Shown in pieces: positions 1 to 8,660 of a stretch of DNA of 64,000 bases. The stretch spans positions 758,501-822,500 of the forward strand of contig NZ_CP156084.1 of the NCBI RefSeq assembly GCF_040687965.1, in the 5' to 3' direction. The position numbers and the translations under genes were made by a program. The first letter of the stretch is position 1. Each line of letters begins with the position of its first letter. The notes under the pieces were generated by a model, which was not told where the DNA came from, made no database searches, and saw only the letters and a list, made by a program, of their open reading frames with translations. The DNA is from Methylocystis echinoides (lineage in GTDB: Bacteria; Pseudomonadota; Alphaproteobacteria; Rhizobiales; Beijerinckiaceae).

Positions 1-459
1 GTGACGCCGGTTTTCATTGGCGACGGGCCGCTCGCCGCTGAGCTCGGCGGGCGCTTTCCGCAGGCGCGGCTTCTCGGCTGGCGCGCGCCGGCCGAGGTCC
101 GCGCGGCGATGCGCGCGGCGCGGGCGCTCGTCTTCCCCTCGCTCTGGCACGAGACCTTCGGCCTCACGGCCTTCGAGGCCAAGGCCATGGGAACGCCGAC
201 CATCGTCGCGGACGGCTGCGCCGCGCGCGAGGCGGTGGAGCATGGCGTCACCGGCCTCTGGTTCAGAAGCGGCGACGTCGACTCGCTCACCTCGGCGATC
301 CGCGCGCTCGTCAATGACGCGACGATCGCCGAGATGTCGAAACGCGCCTATGACGCCTATTGGGCCGCCCCGGCGACCCGGGCGCGCCATGTCGCGGAGA
401 CGCTGGCGGTTTATGAGAAGATGCTGGCGCCAATCGACGCGAGGGCGAAGCTGCGCTAA
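1..459 (+). CDS. Glycosyltransferase family 4, C-terminal part (5' truncated by window)
   Basis: This is the C-terminal Rossmann half of a GT-B fold glycosyltransferase, which would transfer a sugar from a nucleotide donor to a polysaccharide or lipid acceptor. The visible 152 residues contain the GT4 EX7E motif (Glu51 and Glu59, in the stretch HETFGLTAFEA). This is followed by the usual 'GTP-x-VA..G...E.V..G.TG' donor-binding strand and helix pattern. The frame is open from base 1, so the GTG at base 1 is probably not the true start and the N-terminal acceptor domain lies outside the window. The stop at 457-459 is 27 bp before an ABC transporter gene of no obvious related function. The substrate cannot be told. 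Confidence 0.8.
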   Translation: MTPVFIGDGPLAAELGGRFPQARLLGWRAPAEVRAAMRAARALVFPSLWHETFGLTAFEAKAMGTPTIVADGCAAREAVEHGVTGLWFRSGDVDSLTSAIRALVNDATIAEMSKRAYDAYWAAPATRARHVAETLAVYEKMLAPIDARAKLR

Positions 460-486
460 AGACCCTGGAAATCACAGGGAAGAACG

Positions 487-1449
487 ATGAAACGCATCCT
501 CCTCGCGGTTCTCGCCGCTTTGCTCGCCGCTGCGCCGGCGCAGGCCGAGAAGCTGCGGCTCGCCTTGCAAAAGACTGGCACGACCGGCTGGGAGCTCGCG
601 GTCGTGCGCGCCTTCGGGCTGGACAAGGAGGCGGGGCTCGACCTCGAGGTGACGGAGCTCGGCGCGCCGGAGGCCGGAAAGATTGCCCTCCAGGGCGGCT
701 CCGCCGACATCATCGTCTCGGACTGGCTGTGGGTGGCGCGCGAGCGGGCGCAGGGCGCGCGGCTGACCCTTTATCCCTATTCGACGGGCGTCGGCGCGGT
801 CATGACCAAAGACCCCGCCATTCGCGCGGTCAGGGATCTTCTCGGCAAGAAGCTCGGCGTCGCCGGCGGGCCGTTCGACAAGAGCTGGCTGATGCTGAAA
901 GCCTTTGCTTTGAAGCAAGGCGTCGATCTCGAAAAAGGCGCGACCATTCTTTACGGCGCCCCGCCGCTCATCGCCGAAAAAGCGAGCCAGGGGGAAATCG
1001 ACGCGGCGCTCGAATTCTGGAACTTCGCCGCCGATCTCGAGGCCAAGGGCTTCGCGCGCGCGATCGAAATCGCAGACGTCGAAAAGGCGCTCGGCGCCAA
1101 AGGCGACGTGGTCGTCACCGGCTATGTTTTCGACGACGCCTTCGCCGCCAGGAACAAAGACGCGCTAACGCGTTTCTTCGCCATGACGGCGAAGGCGAAG
1201 GCGCTCATCCAAAGCGACGACAAGGCCTGGGCGGCGGCCGCGCAGCGTATCGGGCCGAAGGACCCCGCCGCCCTCGCCGTCTACCGCAAGCGCTACGTCG
1301 CGGCGATCCCGAGGCGCAGCGTCGCGGCGGAGGAAGCCGACGCCGCCCTGCTCTACCGCGTGCTCGCAGACATCGGCGGCGAGAAGCTCGTCGGCCCCGG
1401 CAAGACGCTGGATCCCGGCACTTTCTACAAGGGCGGCAAGGGACTTTGA
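487..1449 (+). CDS. ABC transporter substrate-binding protein, NitT/TauT (SsuA/NMT1-like) family
   Basis: A periplasmic binding protein that should deliver a small solute to the permease and ATPase encoded directly downstream. The first 20 residues form a clear Sec signal peptide (MKRILL... ending in AQA before Glu21). The mature part has the type II periplasmic-binding layout of SsuA/TauA/ThiY proteins: 'ADIIVSDWLWVARER' early and a second lobe near 'KLGVAGGPFDKSWL'. Its length of 320 aa is normal for the family. The stop overlaps the next start by 3 bp (TTGA), so the three genes are very likely one operon. Family members carry sulfonates, nitrate, pyrimidines or other small molecules, and the sequence alone does not decide among them. 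Confidence 0.85.
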   Translation: MKRILLAVLAALLAAAPAQAEKLRLALQKTGTTGWELAVVRAFGLDKEAGLDLEVTELGAPEAGKIALQGGSADIIVSDWLWVARERAQGARLTLYPYSTGVGAVMTKDPAIRAVRDLLGKKLGVAGGPFDKSWLMLKAFALKQGVDLEKGATILYGAPPLIAEKASQGEIDAALEFWNFAADLEAKGFARAIEIADVEKALGAKGDVVVTGYVFDDAFAARNKDALTRFFAMTAKAKALIQSDDKAWAAAAQRIGPKDPAALAVYRKRYVAAIPRRSVAAEEADAALLYRVLADIGGEKLVGPGKTLDPGTFYKGGKGL

Positions 1450-2201
1450 TCCGCCTCGCCTCGCTCGCGGCGCTCCTTGGCCTCTGGCAGATCGGCGCGT
1501 GGCTCTCCGATCCGCGCCGGCTCCCGGGTCCCTTCCTCGTCCTGGAGACGATGATGGAGGAAGCCCGCTCCGGGGCCTTGTTCGCGAACCTCGCCGTCAC
1601 GCTCGCCCGCGTCGTCGCCTCCTTCACGCTCGCCATGAGCCTGGGCGCGGCGATCGGCTATGTGATGGGCCGCAACAAGATCTTGGACCGCCTGCTCGAT
1701 CCCTGGCTGGTGGCGCTGCTCAATCTGCCGGCGCTCGTCGTCATTGTTCTCGCCTATGTCTGGGCCGGGCTGACGGAAGCCGCGGCGATCGGAGCCGTGG
1801 CGCTCAACAAGCTGCCGAACGCCGTCGTCGTCATTCGCGAGGGCGCCCGCGCCCTCGATCCGCAACTCGAGGAGATGGCGCAGGCCTTCCGCTTTTCCCG
1901 CGCGGCGCGCCTTCGGCATCTCGTCCTGCCCCAGCTTGCGCCCTATGTCGCGGCGGCGACGCGCTCGGGCCTGTCGCTCGTGTGGAAAATCGTGCTCGTC
2001 GTGGAGCTGCTCGGCCGCTCGAACGGCGTCGGCTTCGAAATCAACATGGCGTTCCAGCTCTTCGACATGAAGCTGCTGCTCGCCTACGCTCTTCCCTTCG
2101 TCGCGCTGATGCTCGGCGTCGAAACGCTCCTGGTGCAGCCCCTTGAACAATATGTCGCCCGCTGGCGGCGCGGCGGCGCTCGACGTCGCCATAACCGCTA
2201 A
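1446..2201 (+). CDS. ABC transporter permease, NitT/TauT family (TTG start)
   Basis: Inner-membrane permease of about 251 aa in the BPD_transp_1 superfamily. It has an N-terminal hydrophobic helix (LASLAALLGLWQIGAWL) and about five further membrane segments. The EAA loop is visible as 'EEMAQAFRFSRAARLRHLVLPQLAPY', which docks the ATPase. I chose the TTG at 1446 because it overlaps the upstream TGA in TTGA fashion, gives a family-like N-terminus, and no ATG lies near; the frame stays open upstream, but only as an antiparallel shadow of the binding-protein gene. The 3' end overlaps the ATPase gene by 59 bp. Confidence 0.85.
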   Translation: MIRLASLAALLGLWQIGAWLSDPRRLPGPFLVLETMMEEARSGALFANLAVTLARVVASFTLAMSLGAAIGYVMGRNKILDRLLDPWLVALLNLPALVVIVLAYVWAGLTEAAAIGAVALNKLPNAVVVIREGARALDPQLEEMAQAFRFSRAARLRHLVLPQLAPYVAAATRSGLSLVWKIVLVVELLGRSNGVGFEINMAFQLFDMKLLLAYALPFVALMLGVETLLVQPLEQYVARWRRGGARRRHNR

Positions 2202-2895
2202 GGACCATCATCGCGCCGGCGGCCCGCCGCTGCGCGCGCTGGAGAATCTCCGGCTCGTCCTGCCCATGGGCGCAGCCGGCGCGGTCGTCGGCCCCTCCGG
2301 CTGCGGCAAAACGACCTTGCTGCGCCTCATCGCCGGCCTCGACCGGGATTTTACCGGCCGCATTACGCTGCCGGCGCATGGGCGTCTCGGCATGGCGTTC
2401 CAGGAGCCGCGGCTGCTGCCCTGGCGCAACATTCAGGATAATGTCGCCATTGCGGCGCCGGAGGCGACGTCGCAGGAGGTCGCCGCGCTGCTCGACGAGC
2501 TCGGGCTCAGCGAGCACGCCACGCACTTCCCCGGCGAATTGTCGCTGGGCCTCGCCCGCCGCGCTGCGCTCGCCCGCGCGCTCGCCGTCAAACCCGATCT
2601 GCTGCTGCTCGACGAGCCGCTGGTCTCGCTCGACGCGGCGCTGGCGCGTGAACTGCGCGACAGGATCGCGGCGCTCATCGACGAGAGACGCATCACCACC
2701 CTGATCGTGACCCATGATCTCGGCGAGGCCATCGCGCTTGCGGACAAAATTTTCCTGTTGTCGCCGCGGCCGGCCCATGTCCTGGCGACGCTCGACGTGC
2801 CGGCGCCACGCAAATTGCCGAGAGCCGACGCCGAGGCGCTGCAGGCGCAGGCGCTGGAGACCCTGGCTTCAGCGCGGCGCTCCGCTCAGAAATGA
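2143..2895 (+). CDS. ABC transporter ATP-binding protein, NitT/TauT family
   Basis: The ATPase subunit of the importer, 250 aa. Walker A is GPSGCGKTT (about residues 50-58), the Q-loop is 'MAFQEPRLLPW', Walker B is LLLLDEP (about 153-159) and the H-loop His is in 'VTHDLGEA' (about 191). The signature motif is degenerate: the usual LSGGQ is replaced by LSLGLA at about residues 133-138. The 'QEPRLLPW' sequence is typical of the SsuB/TauB/NrtD branch. The start at 2143 overlaps the permease 3' end; an internal ATG at codon 4 is also possible. The gene converges with the next minus-strand gene and overlaps it by 10 bp. Confidence 0.85.
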   Translation: MNNMSPAGGAAALDVAITAKDHHRAGGPPLRALENLRLVLPMGAAGAVVGPSGCGKTTLLRLIAGLDRDFTGRITLPAHGRLGMAFQEPRLLPWRNIQDNVAIAAPEATSQEVAALLDELGLSEHATHFPGELSLGLARRAALARALAVKPDLLLLDEPLVSLDAALARELRDRIAALIDERRITTLIVTHDLGEAIALADKIFLLSPRPAHVLATLDVPAPRKLPRADAEALQAQALETLASARRSAQK

Positions 2896-3209
2896 TGATG
2901 ATGCAGGCTTTCGACGCCCGTGAGCTTTCCGAGGACGCTGGCGAGACTTTCCGCAACGATCCCCGTTGCGCGCCCAATTGTCGGCGCTTCGAAGCCGACG
3001 CGCATCGGTCCGTAGCATTTCATGCTGAATGTTCCGCCGGGCTCCGCCGTAATGATCACGGAGCGCGCGCCGCTCGGCGGGGCGTGGCGGAACATCAGGC
3101 TGATATGCTCGCTGTCATCCTGACTGAAAACGGCGCCGATTGCATCGAGACGCGCCTCGCCGCCGAGGTGTCTCAGAATATCGGCTCCTGGCCCCACTAT
3201 TGTCGTCAT
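2886..3209 (-). CDS. Conserved-looking hypothetical protein, 107 aa
   Basis: Unrecognised protein. I prefer this reading to the overlapping plus-strand frame because its composition is balanced (alternating hydrophobic strands such as 'ARSVIITAEPGG' and 'GTFSMKCYGPMRVGF'), whereas the opposite frame is Arg- and Ala-rich in the manner of a shadow. It is predicted soluble, with no signal peptide. The C-terminus ends in four consecutive histidines followed by Phe, which might bind metal or might be chance. It overlaps the 3' end of the ABC ATPase gene by 10 bp, tail to tail. No function can be assigned. Confidence 0.55.
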   Translation of the reverse strand: MTTIVGPGADILRHLGGEARLDAIGAVFSQDDSEHISLMFRHAPPSGARSVIITAEPGGTFSMKCYGPMRVGFEAPTIGRATGIVAESLASVLGKLTGVESLHHHHF

Positions 3210-3286
3210 TTGCCTGCGGCCAATGCGCGGCGCGTCGCGGCGTCGCGGCGACAGAATGAGGGCCGGAGGGAAAGATTTCGTAAGGA

Positions 3287-3976
3287 CTACCAGTCAATGT
3301 CGACGCCGCGATAGTCGACATAGCGGCGCGTATCCGAAAGCGTCAGGCTCTCGACCACCTTGATGATTCCTTCAGCACTTTCCTCGACGCTGAGCGTCGC
3401 CCCCGGCCCGCCCATGTCGGTGCGCACCCAGCCCGGATGCAGCGAAACGACGGCGACGCCCGCCGGCCTCAACTCGTCGGCGAGACATTGGGCAAATTTG
3501 TTGAGCGCGGCTTTGGAGGCGCGATAGGCCGCGTTGACGGTTCCCGCGAGGGCCATGGAGCCGAGCACGCTCGACATCATTACGATGCGCGGACGTTCAC
3601 CCAACCGGAGCTGAGGCAAGAAAGCCTGAGCGACGCGAAGCGGTCCGAGCGAATTGACGGAGAAAAGGTCGAGCGCGCCCTCGAAGTCCATGTCGAGCGC
3701 CGTCTGCCGCTTCGGTCCATAGGCGCCGGCGTTGGCGACCAGCACGTCGACCGGCTCCGTAACCTGCGCCGCCGCGGCCGATATCTGCGACTGGTCGCGC
3801 GTGTCGAAGCTGAGAATCCGTCCGCGGTCCCCAAGGGGCGCCAGAGCCGTCGCGAGCGTCGCGCGTCCCCTTTCGCTCCGCACGCTGGCGGTGACGCGTT
3901 CGCCCTGCTTGGCGAGCCGCCGCGCCAGCTCCAGTCCAATGCCCCGGCTCGCGCCGGCGATCAGCCAATGCGCCAT
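3287..3976 (-). CDS. Short-chain dehydrogenase/reductase (SDR) family oxidoreductase
   Basis: NAD(P)-dependent oxidoreductase of 229 aa, cytosolic. The Rossmann nucleotide motif GASRGIG is at residues 8-14 and NAG at 82-84. The catalytic triad is Ser135 or Ser136 (IVMMSS), Tyr151 and Lys155 (YRASK). An Arg close to the glycine motif and Arg32/Ser34 after the second strand favour NADPH, which is inference. The ATG is preceded by a strong ribosome site (GGAGG, about 7 nt upstream). The short length and 'VSLHPGWVRTDMGG' resemble the C-factor/YbbO-like SDR group. The substrate is unknown. Confidence 0.85.
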   Translation of the reverse strand: MAHWLIAGASRGIGLELARRLAKQGERVTASVRSERGRATLATALAPLGDRGRILSFDTRDQSQISAAAAQVTEPVDVLVANAGAYGPKRQTALDMDFEGALDLFSVNSLGPLRVAQAFLPQLRLGERPRIVMMSSVLGSMALAGTVNAAYRASKAALNKFAQCLADELRPAGVAVVSLHPGWVRTDMGGPGATLSVEESAEGIIKVVESLTLSDTRRYVDYRGVDIDW

Positions 3977-4034
3977 CTCTCGACCTCCTCCGCCGGGAGG
4001 TCATATAGCGCGGGGCGCGGCGTCCAGATCGGCG

Positions 4035-4919
4035 TTACATCGCCGCGTGCTGCGCCTCTTCCAGGCGGGCGACGCCGCTCTTCACCGCCGCCTGCACCTT
4101 TTCAAAGGCGCGGACCTCGATCTGCCGCACCCGCTCGCGGGAGACGCCAAACTCCTCGGAAAGCTGCTCCAGCGTCACCGGTTCGTCGGCGAGGCGGCGC
4201 GCCTCGAAGATGCGGCGCTCGCGCGGATTGAGGACGTCGAGGGCGCCGCGCAGCGCCGTCATGCGGTTGTTGCTCTCTTCCTGCGCGGCGAGCACGTGCT
4301 CCTGACTGTCGCTGTCGTCGACGAGCCAGTCCTGCCACTCGCCTTCGCCCTCCTCGCGCAGCGGCGCGTTCAGCGAGGCGTCGCCGCCCATGCGGCGGTT
4401 CATCTCGATGACGTCCTGCCGCGAGACGCCGAGCCGCGTCGCAATCGTCTCGACATGCTCGGGCTTGAGGTCGCCCTCCTCGAAGGCCGAGATGCGGCTC
4501 TTCGCCTTGCGCAGATTGAAGAACAGCTTCTTCTGGCTCGCCGTGGTGCCCATCTTCACGAGCGACCAGGAGCGCAGGATGTATTCTTGAATCGAGGCGC
4601 GGATCCACCACATCGCATAAGTGGCGAGGCGAAAGCCGCGGTCGGGCTCGAAGCGCTTGACGGCCTGCATCAGGCCGACGTTGCCTTCCGAAACGATCTC
4701 TCCGATCGGCAGGCCGTAGCCGCGATAGCCCATGGCGATCTTGGCGACGAGGCGCAGATGCGAGGTGATCAGCTCCTGGGCGGCTTTGGGGTCTTCGTGC
4801 TCGCGCCAGCGCTTGGCGAGCATATATTCCTGCTGGGGCTCCAGCATCGGGAAACGACGGATCTCGGCGAGGTAGCGGGCGAGGCCGCCTTCCGCGACGA
4901 TGGGCAAGGAATTCGCCAT
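4035..4919 (-). CDS. rpoH: RNA polymerase sigma factor RpoH (sigma-32)
   Basis: Heat-shock sigma factor, 294 aa, directing RNA polymerase to stress promoters. Region 2 is clear: 'LVAKIAMGYRGYGLPIGEIVSEGNVGLMQAV' followed by the 2.4 helix 'FRLATYAMWWIRASIQEYI'. The RpoH-specific box QKKLFFNLRKAK lies at about residues 129-140 and separates this from housekeeping sigma-70. Region 4.2 has the HTH 'LSEEFGVSRERVRQIEVRAF'. I chose the ATG at 4919 because AGGAGG lies about 8 nt upstream; a longer frame adds 15 basic residues with no support. Hyphomicrobiales often carry two rpoH paralogues, so this may be rpoH1 or rpoH2. Confidence 0.95.
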   Translation of the reverse strand: MANSLPIVAEGGLARYLAEIRRFPMLEPQQEYMLAKRWREHEDPKAAQELITSHLRLVAKIAMGYRGYGLPIGEIVSEGNVGLMQAVKRFEPDRGFRLATYAMWWIRASIQEYILRSWSLVKMGTTASQKKLFFNLRKAKSRISAFEEGDLKPEHVETIATRLGVSRQDVIEMNRRMGGDASLNAPLREEGEGEWQDWLVDDSDSQEHVLAAQEESNNRMTALRGALDVLNPRERRIFEARRLADEPVTLEQLSEEFGVSRERVRQIEVRAFEKVQAAVKSGVARLEEAQHAAM

Positions 4920-4999
4920 ATCTCGTCCCTCCTGACGGGCCCCCGGGCGACGGCGAGCCCGCAATGGTCGATCGCACGATCGCCGATCGAAACGAGATT

Positions 5000-5028
5000 A
5001 GTATAGGCCGGAAATGGCGGCCGGGAAA
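5000..5028 (-). promoter_or_regulatory. Candidate promoter of rpoH
   Basis: On the minus strand a good -10 box TATACT (5005-5000) lies about 80 bp upstream of the rpoH ATG. Seventeen nucleotides further upstream is TTTCCC (5028-5023), a poor match to TTGACA. This is a sequence-only guess and the -35 is weak; there is no second -10 of comparable quality in this spacer. Confidence 0.4.
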
Positions 5029-5129
5029 ATCGGTCGCGGGTGACAAGTCGCTAAAGTCGGGATTAAGATTCCGTAATATTTGGCCGGCCAACAGGCGGGA
5101 GATGTATGCGCCCCGGTGACGCCCGGGCT

Positions 5130-6668
5130 TTATTTGGCCATCCCGCCGAGCATGTTGCGCAAAATTTCCTTGGCGATCAGCCCGCCCTGCCTGGCGATCT
5201 GCGTCCCCGCCGAGCGGGCGGCGCTCTGCACGGCCGAGCGCATGGCGATTTCGGCAGGAGAGAGGCGCTTGCCCTTTTTCGAACCGAAAAGCGTCCCGAG
5301 AACGCCGCCGAAAATGGTTCCGAACAAGCCGCCTCCGGCCTCTTTGCCCGCCGCGCGCCCCTCGAGCGTCTCATAGGCTGAGTCGCGGTCGACCGGCGCA
5401 TCGTATTTGCCGGCGACTCTGCTCGACCGCATGACCGCCGCGCGCTCCGCCTCGCTCACCGGCCCGACGCGGGCGGCGGGCGGCGCGATCAGCACGCGGT
5501 CGACAATCTCCGGCGCGCCCTTGTCGCCGAGCATGGAGACGAGCGCCTCGCCGACGCCAAGATGCATGATCGCGTCGGCGGTGTCGAAAGCGGGGTTCTT
5601 GCGGAAGGTCTCGGCGGCCGCGCGCACCGCCTTCTGGTCCCGCGGCGTAAAGGCGCGCAGCGCGTGCTGGATGCGATTGCCGAGCTGGCCGAGCACCGTG
5701 TCCGGGACGTCGAGCGGATTCTGGGTCACGAAATAGACGCCGACGCCTTTCGAGCGAATGAGCCGCACCAGTTGCTCGATGGCGGAGAGCAGCGCTTTCG
5801 GCGTGTCCTCGAAGAGAAGATGCGCCTCGTCGAAAAAGAAGACGAGTTTCGGCTTGTCGAGGTCGCCGACCTCGGGGAGCGTCTCGAAGAGCTCGGAGAG
5901 CATCCACAAAAGAAAGGTTGCGTAAAGCTGCGGCGCGCGCATCAAGCGCTCGGCGGCGAGAATATTGACGACGCCGCGCCCGTCGCGATCGCTTGCGAAA
6001 AAATCGTTGATGTCCAGCGCCGGCTCGCCGAAGAACCTGTCGCCGCCCTGCGTCTCCAGCACGAGAAGCTGGCGCTGAATGGCGCCGACACTCGCGGGCG
6101 ATATATTGCCGTATTTGAGCTTGAAGGCGCCGGCGTTCTCGGCGACATGGTTGAGCGCCGCGCGCAGATCCTTGAGGTCGATGAGCAGAAGTCCCTGCTC
6201 GTCCATGACTTTGAAAACGATATTCAGAACGCCTTCCTGCGTCTCGTTGAGACCCAGAAGGCGCGACAACAGCAGCGGTCCCATCTCGGAGACGGTCGCG
6301 CGCACCATATGGCCCTGTTCGCCGAAAACGTCCCAGAAGACGACCGGGAAACGGTCGGGCTGATAGGCGAGGCCAATTTCCTCGGCGCGTTTCACGAAGG
6401 GCGGCTTGCCGTCTCCCGGCCGTGAAAGTCCGGCAAGATCGCCCTTGACATCGGCGAGGAAGACCGACGTTCCCGCATTGGAGAACCCTTCCGCGAGCAG
6501 TTGCAGCGAAACCGTCTTGCCGCCGCCTGTCGCGCCCGCGATGAGCCCGTGGCGATTGCCGAGCGCGAGCGTGAGATAGCGGTAGGCCCGCGGCTCGGCG
6601 CCATGCGTCGCGCCGACGAGAATCTTGCCGGGCTCGGCATTCGGACGTCGCTTCGCACTCTCTGTCAT
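5130..6668 (-). CDS. HerA-like ATPase, DUF853 family
   Basis: P-loop ATPase of 512 aa related to the HerA/FtsK translocase group. Walker A is GATGGGKT (about residues 45-52) in '[27 protein letters not shown]', and Walker B is the strongly hydrophobic LVFFFDEAH with the following 'LLF'. The C-terminal '[34 protein letters not shown]' is typical of DUF853 proteins (YjgR-like). A C-terminal Gly- and Ala-rich hydrophobic segment ([19 protein letters not shown]) may contact membrane. The start is uncertain: ATG at 6668 is used, while a TTG at 6725 in the same frame would add 19 residues. The physiological role of this family is poorly known. Confidence 0.8.
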   Translation of the reverse strand: MTESAKRRPNAEPGKILVGATHGAEPRAYRYLTLALGNRHGLIAGATGGGKTVSLQLLAEGFSNAGTSVFLADVKGDLAGLSRPGDGKPPFVKRAEEIGLAYQPDRFPVVFWDVFGEQGHMVRATVSEMGPLLLSRLLGLNETQEGVLNIVFKVMDEQGLLLIDLKDLRAALNHVAENAGAFKLKYGNISPASVGAIQRQLLVLETQGGDRFFGEPALDINDFFASDRDGRGVVNILAAERLMRAPQLYATFLLWMLSELFETLPEVGDLDKPKLVFFFDEAHLLFEDTPKALLSAIEQLVRLIRSKGVGVYFVTQNPLDVPDTVLGQLGNRIQHALRAFTPRDQKAVRAAAETFRKNPAFDTADAIMHLGVGEALVSMLGDKGAPEIVDRVLIAPPAARVGPVSEAERAAVMRSSRVAGKYDAPVDRDSAYETLEGRAAGKEAGGGLFGTIFGGVLGTLFGSKKGKRLSPAEIAMRSAVQSAARSAGTQIARQGGLIAKEILRNMLGGMAK

Positions 6669-7153
6669 CGTCGCGCTTTGGGCTGGAATCACATGTCTCG
6701 GGGAGGCTACATCATTCTCGCTCAAGCCGCATCCGGCCGCGGGGAGCGATGGCTTGGCGAACGCCGCCGGCCGGGCTAAATTCCGCGCCCGAGAGGAAGA
6801 GCCATGCGTCTGGTCTTGTCAGTGTCGGACTTCTGGCCGCAAGCGTTTGTACGCACGCGACCACCGGACAAACGGGGGAGTCCAGCACGCTCGAGCTTGC
6901 CGCCGCGGTCGATCTGGAGAACAAACGAGGTCACGCCCCCGGGGGCAAGACGCCCGAGGCGGTCCGTCGGCAAGCTCCTTGCGCCCCTCGCGGCGCGCGG
7001 CGCGGCTCATCCGCCGCTTTCGGGCGGGCCGGGATGCGCTTGACGGCGAAGCGGCGACTTTAGCGACGGCGAACGCGTCCTCGACGACGAGACGCAAAAT
7101 TCAAAAAAAGCCCCCGAAAACGGGCGGCCTTCAGGGAAACAGGAAACGGGGAC
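6669..7153 (+). other. 485-bp stretch without a convincing intact gene
   Basis: This spacer separates the divergent HerA-like and SCO genes. Several short frames exist on both strands, but all have the Arg/Pro/Ser composition of GC shadows. The only suggestive element starts at 6804: a good ribosome site (GAGAGGAAGAG) and ATG begin a peptide MRLVLSV. A different frame then continues with GLLAASVCTHATTGQ, which would make a lipoprotein- or signal-like N-terminus if 2 bp were removed. I treat this as a possible broken gene, not an annotated one. The last part (about 7100-7153) probably holds the SCO promoter. Confidence 0.4.
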
Positions 7154-7801
7154 ATGGCCAAGGGCTCGGTTAAAGGCAACGGCAAAGCCGGCAAGCGCGG
7201 CGACAAGAACGCTGCAAACGGCCCAGCCGTTTCGAAGACCCTGCTCATCGGCGCAGGCGCTTTTTTCGCGCTGGTTTTCGGCGTCTTCGTCGCCGTCACC
7301 AGCAACACGACTCCCGCGCCGCCGGCCTCGGCGATCGGCGGGCCGTTCCAGCTCACGTCGCAAGCGGGCGAGCAGGTGAGCGAGAAAGATCTGCTGGGCA
7401 AGCCCTATCTCGTCTTCTTCGGCTATACGCACTGTCCCGACGTCTGTCACACGACGCTGTTCGAAATGTCCGAGATCATGCGCGCGCTCGGTCCCGAGGC
7501 GAAGATCGGCGGATTGTTCGTGACGGTCGATCCGGAGCGCGACACGCCCGAAGTCCTCAAGGAATATCTCGCCAATTTCGATTCGCGCATCATTGGCGTC
7601 ACCGGGCCGCGGCCGCAGCTCGAACCCATGCTGCGTGAATACCGCATTTACGCGAAGCGCGCGCCGGGCAAGGAAGAGGACTACGCCGTCGATCACACGA
7701 CGGTCGTCTATCTCATGGACAAGAACGGCCGCTTCGTGACCGCCTTCAACGTCAACCGCAAGCCGGAAGAAGCCGCCAAGGACCTGCAGCGTTATCTGTG
7801 A
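7154..7801 (+). CDS. SCO family copper chaperone (SCO1/SenC)
   Basis: Membrane-anchored thioredoxin-fold protein, 215 aa, that binds copper and helps assemble the CuA site of cytochrome c oxidase. A basic N-terminus precedes one transmembrane helix (about residues 29-48), placing the domain in the periplasm. The copper ligands are all present: CPDVC (Cys94 and Cys98) and the conserved His181 in 'DYAVDHTTVVYLMD'. 'VTVDPERDTPEVLKEY' is the SCO family signature. An initiating ATG follows AGGAAACGGGG. No oxidase gene is adjacent in this window. Confidence 0.92.
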   Translation: MAKGSVKGNGKAGKRGDKNAANGPAVSKTLLIGAGAFFALVFGVFVAVTSNTTPAPPASAIGGPFQLTSQAGEQVSEKDLLGKPYLVFFGYTHCPDVCHTTLFEMSEIMRALGPEAKIGGLFVTVDPERDTPEVLKEYLANFDSRIIGVTGPRPQLEPMLREYRIYAKRAPGKEEDYAVDHTTVVYLMDKNGRFVTAFNVNRKPEEAAKDLQRYL

Positions 7802-7898
7802 CGCTGACGCAGCCCGTCGACCTGGCCAGACGAAAAAATTTATGTCTGTTGCGTTTTTCGAACTCGCGACTCGCGGCGGCTTTCGTTAGCATGTCGGG

Positions 7899-8660
7899 AT
7901 GCTTCGACTTCTGCGTGACGGACCTTCCCGAGACGGTTCGTCTCTCATCACTCTCGAGCACGCCGGCGAGACGATTGTCGTCGCGCTGCGCCGCGCGACG
8001 ACGGCGCGACGTTTCACCTTGCGCGTGCGCTTCGCGGCGCGCGACGCCGTCCTCACCATGCCGAGCCGCGCTTCGCTTCGCGACGCGCGGGCCTTTGCCG
8101 AACGTCACGCCGCCTGGATCGCCACGCGGCTCAATCGTCTGCCGGCGACCATTCCGTTCGCGCATGGGTCGATCGTGCCGCTGCGCGGCGTGGATCATGC
8201 GCTCCTGCATGTGCCGCAGCGCCGCGGCACCGTGTGGACGGAGCAGCGCGACGACGTGGCGACGCGCGTCGCGCTTTGCGTCGCCGGACAGGCGGAGCAT
8301 GTGCACCGCCGCGTACAGGATCACCTCAAGCGCGAAGCGCGCCGCGATCTCGAGAGCGCCGTCGCGCGTCATACGTCGACTCTGGGCCTGTCGCCGCGCG
8401 GCGTGGGGCTGCGCGATCCAGTGAGCCGTTGGGGCTCCTGCTCGTCTACCGGATCGCTCAATTTCTCCTGGCGCCTGATCATGGCGCCGCCCTATGTTCT
8501 GGATTATCTGGCGGCGCATGAAGTGGCGCATCTCATGCACCTCGACCATTCGCCGCGCTTCTGGGCGCTGGCGCGGCGCCTCTGCCCCGACACCGACCGC
8601 GCCGAAACCTGGCTCTCGACGCATGGGTCTCATCTGCACAAATACGGAGCCAAGGGATGA
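7899..8660 (+). CDS. YgjP-like zinc metallopeptidase (M48/DUF45 family)
   Basis: Predicted zinc-dependent peptidase, 253 aa, cytosolic. It has the DUF45/YgjP hallmarks: SRWGSCSS (about residues 176-183), then 'LDYLAAHEVAHLMHLDHSPRFW', in which HEVAH (207-211) is the zinc-binding HExxH and His217 the probable third ligand. The N-terminal half is the variable strand-rich region of this family. Its natural substrate is not known. The stop overlaps the next start as ATGA, so the downstream gene is probably translationally coupled. Confidence 0.85.
   Translation: MLRLLRDGPSRDGSSLITLEHAGETIVVALRRATTARRFTLRVRFAARDAVLTMPSRASLRDARAFAERHAAWIATRLNRLPATIPFAHGSIVPLRGVDHALLHVPQRRGTVWTEQRDDVATRVALCVAGQAEHVHRRVQDHLKREARRDLESAVARHTSTLGLSPRGVGLRDPVSRWGSCSSTGSLNFSWRLIMAPPYVLDYLAAHEVAHLMHLDHSPRFWALARRLCPDTDRAETWLSTHGSHLHKYGAKG

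Noticed and set aside
2892-3314. A plus-strand frame opposite the 107-aa protein
   Set aside because: Its Arg-rich, motif-free translation is less protein-like than the minus-strand reading, and its 'MMMM' start is the complement of the His codons.
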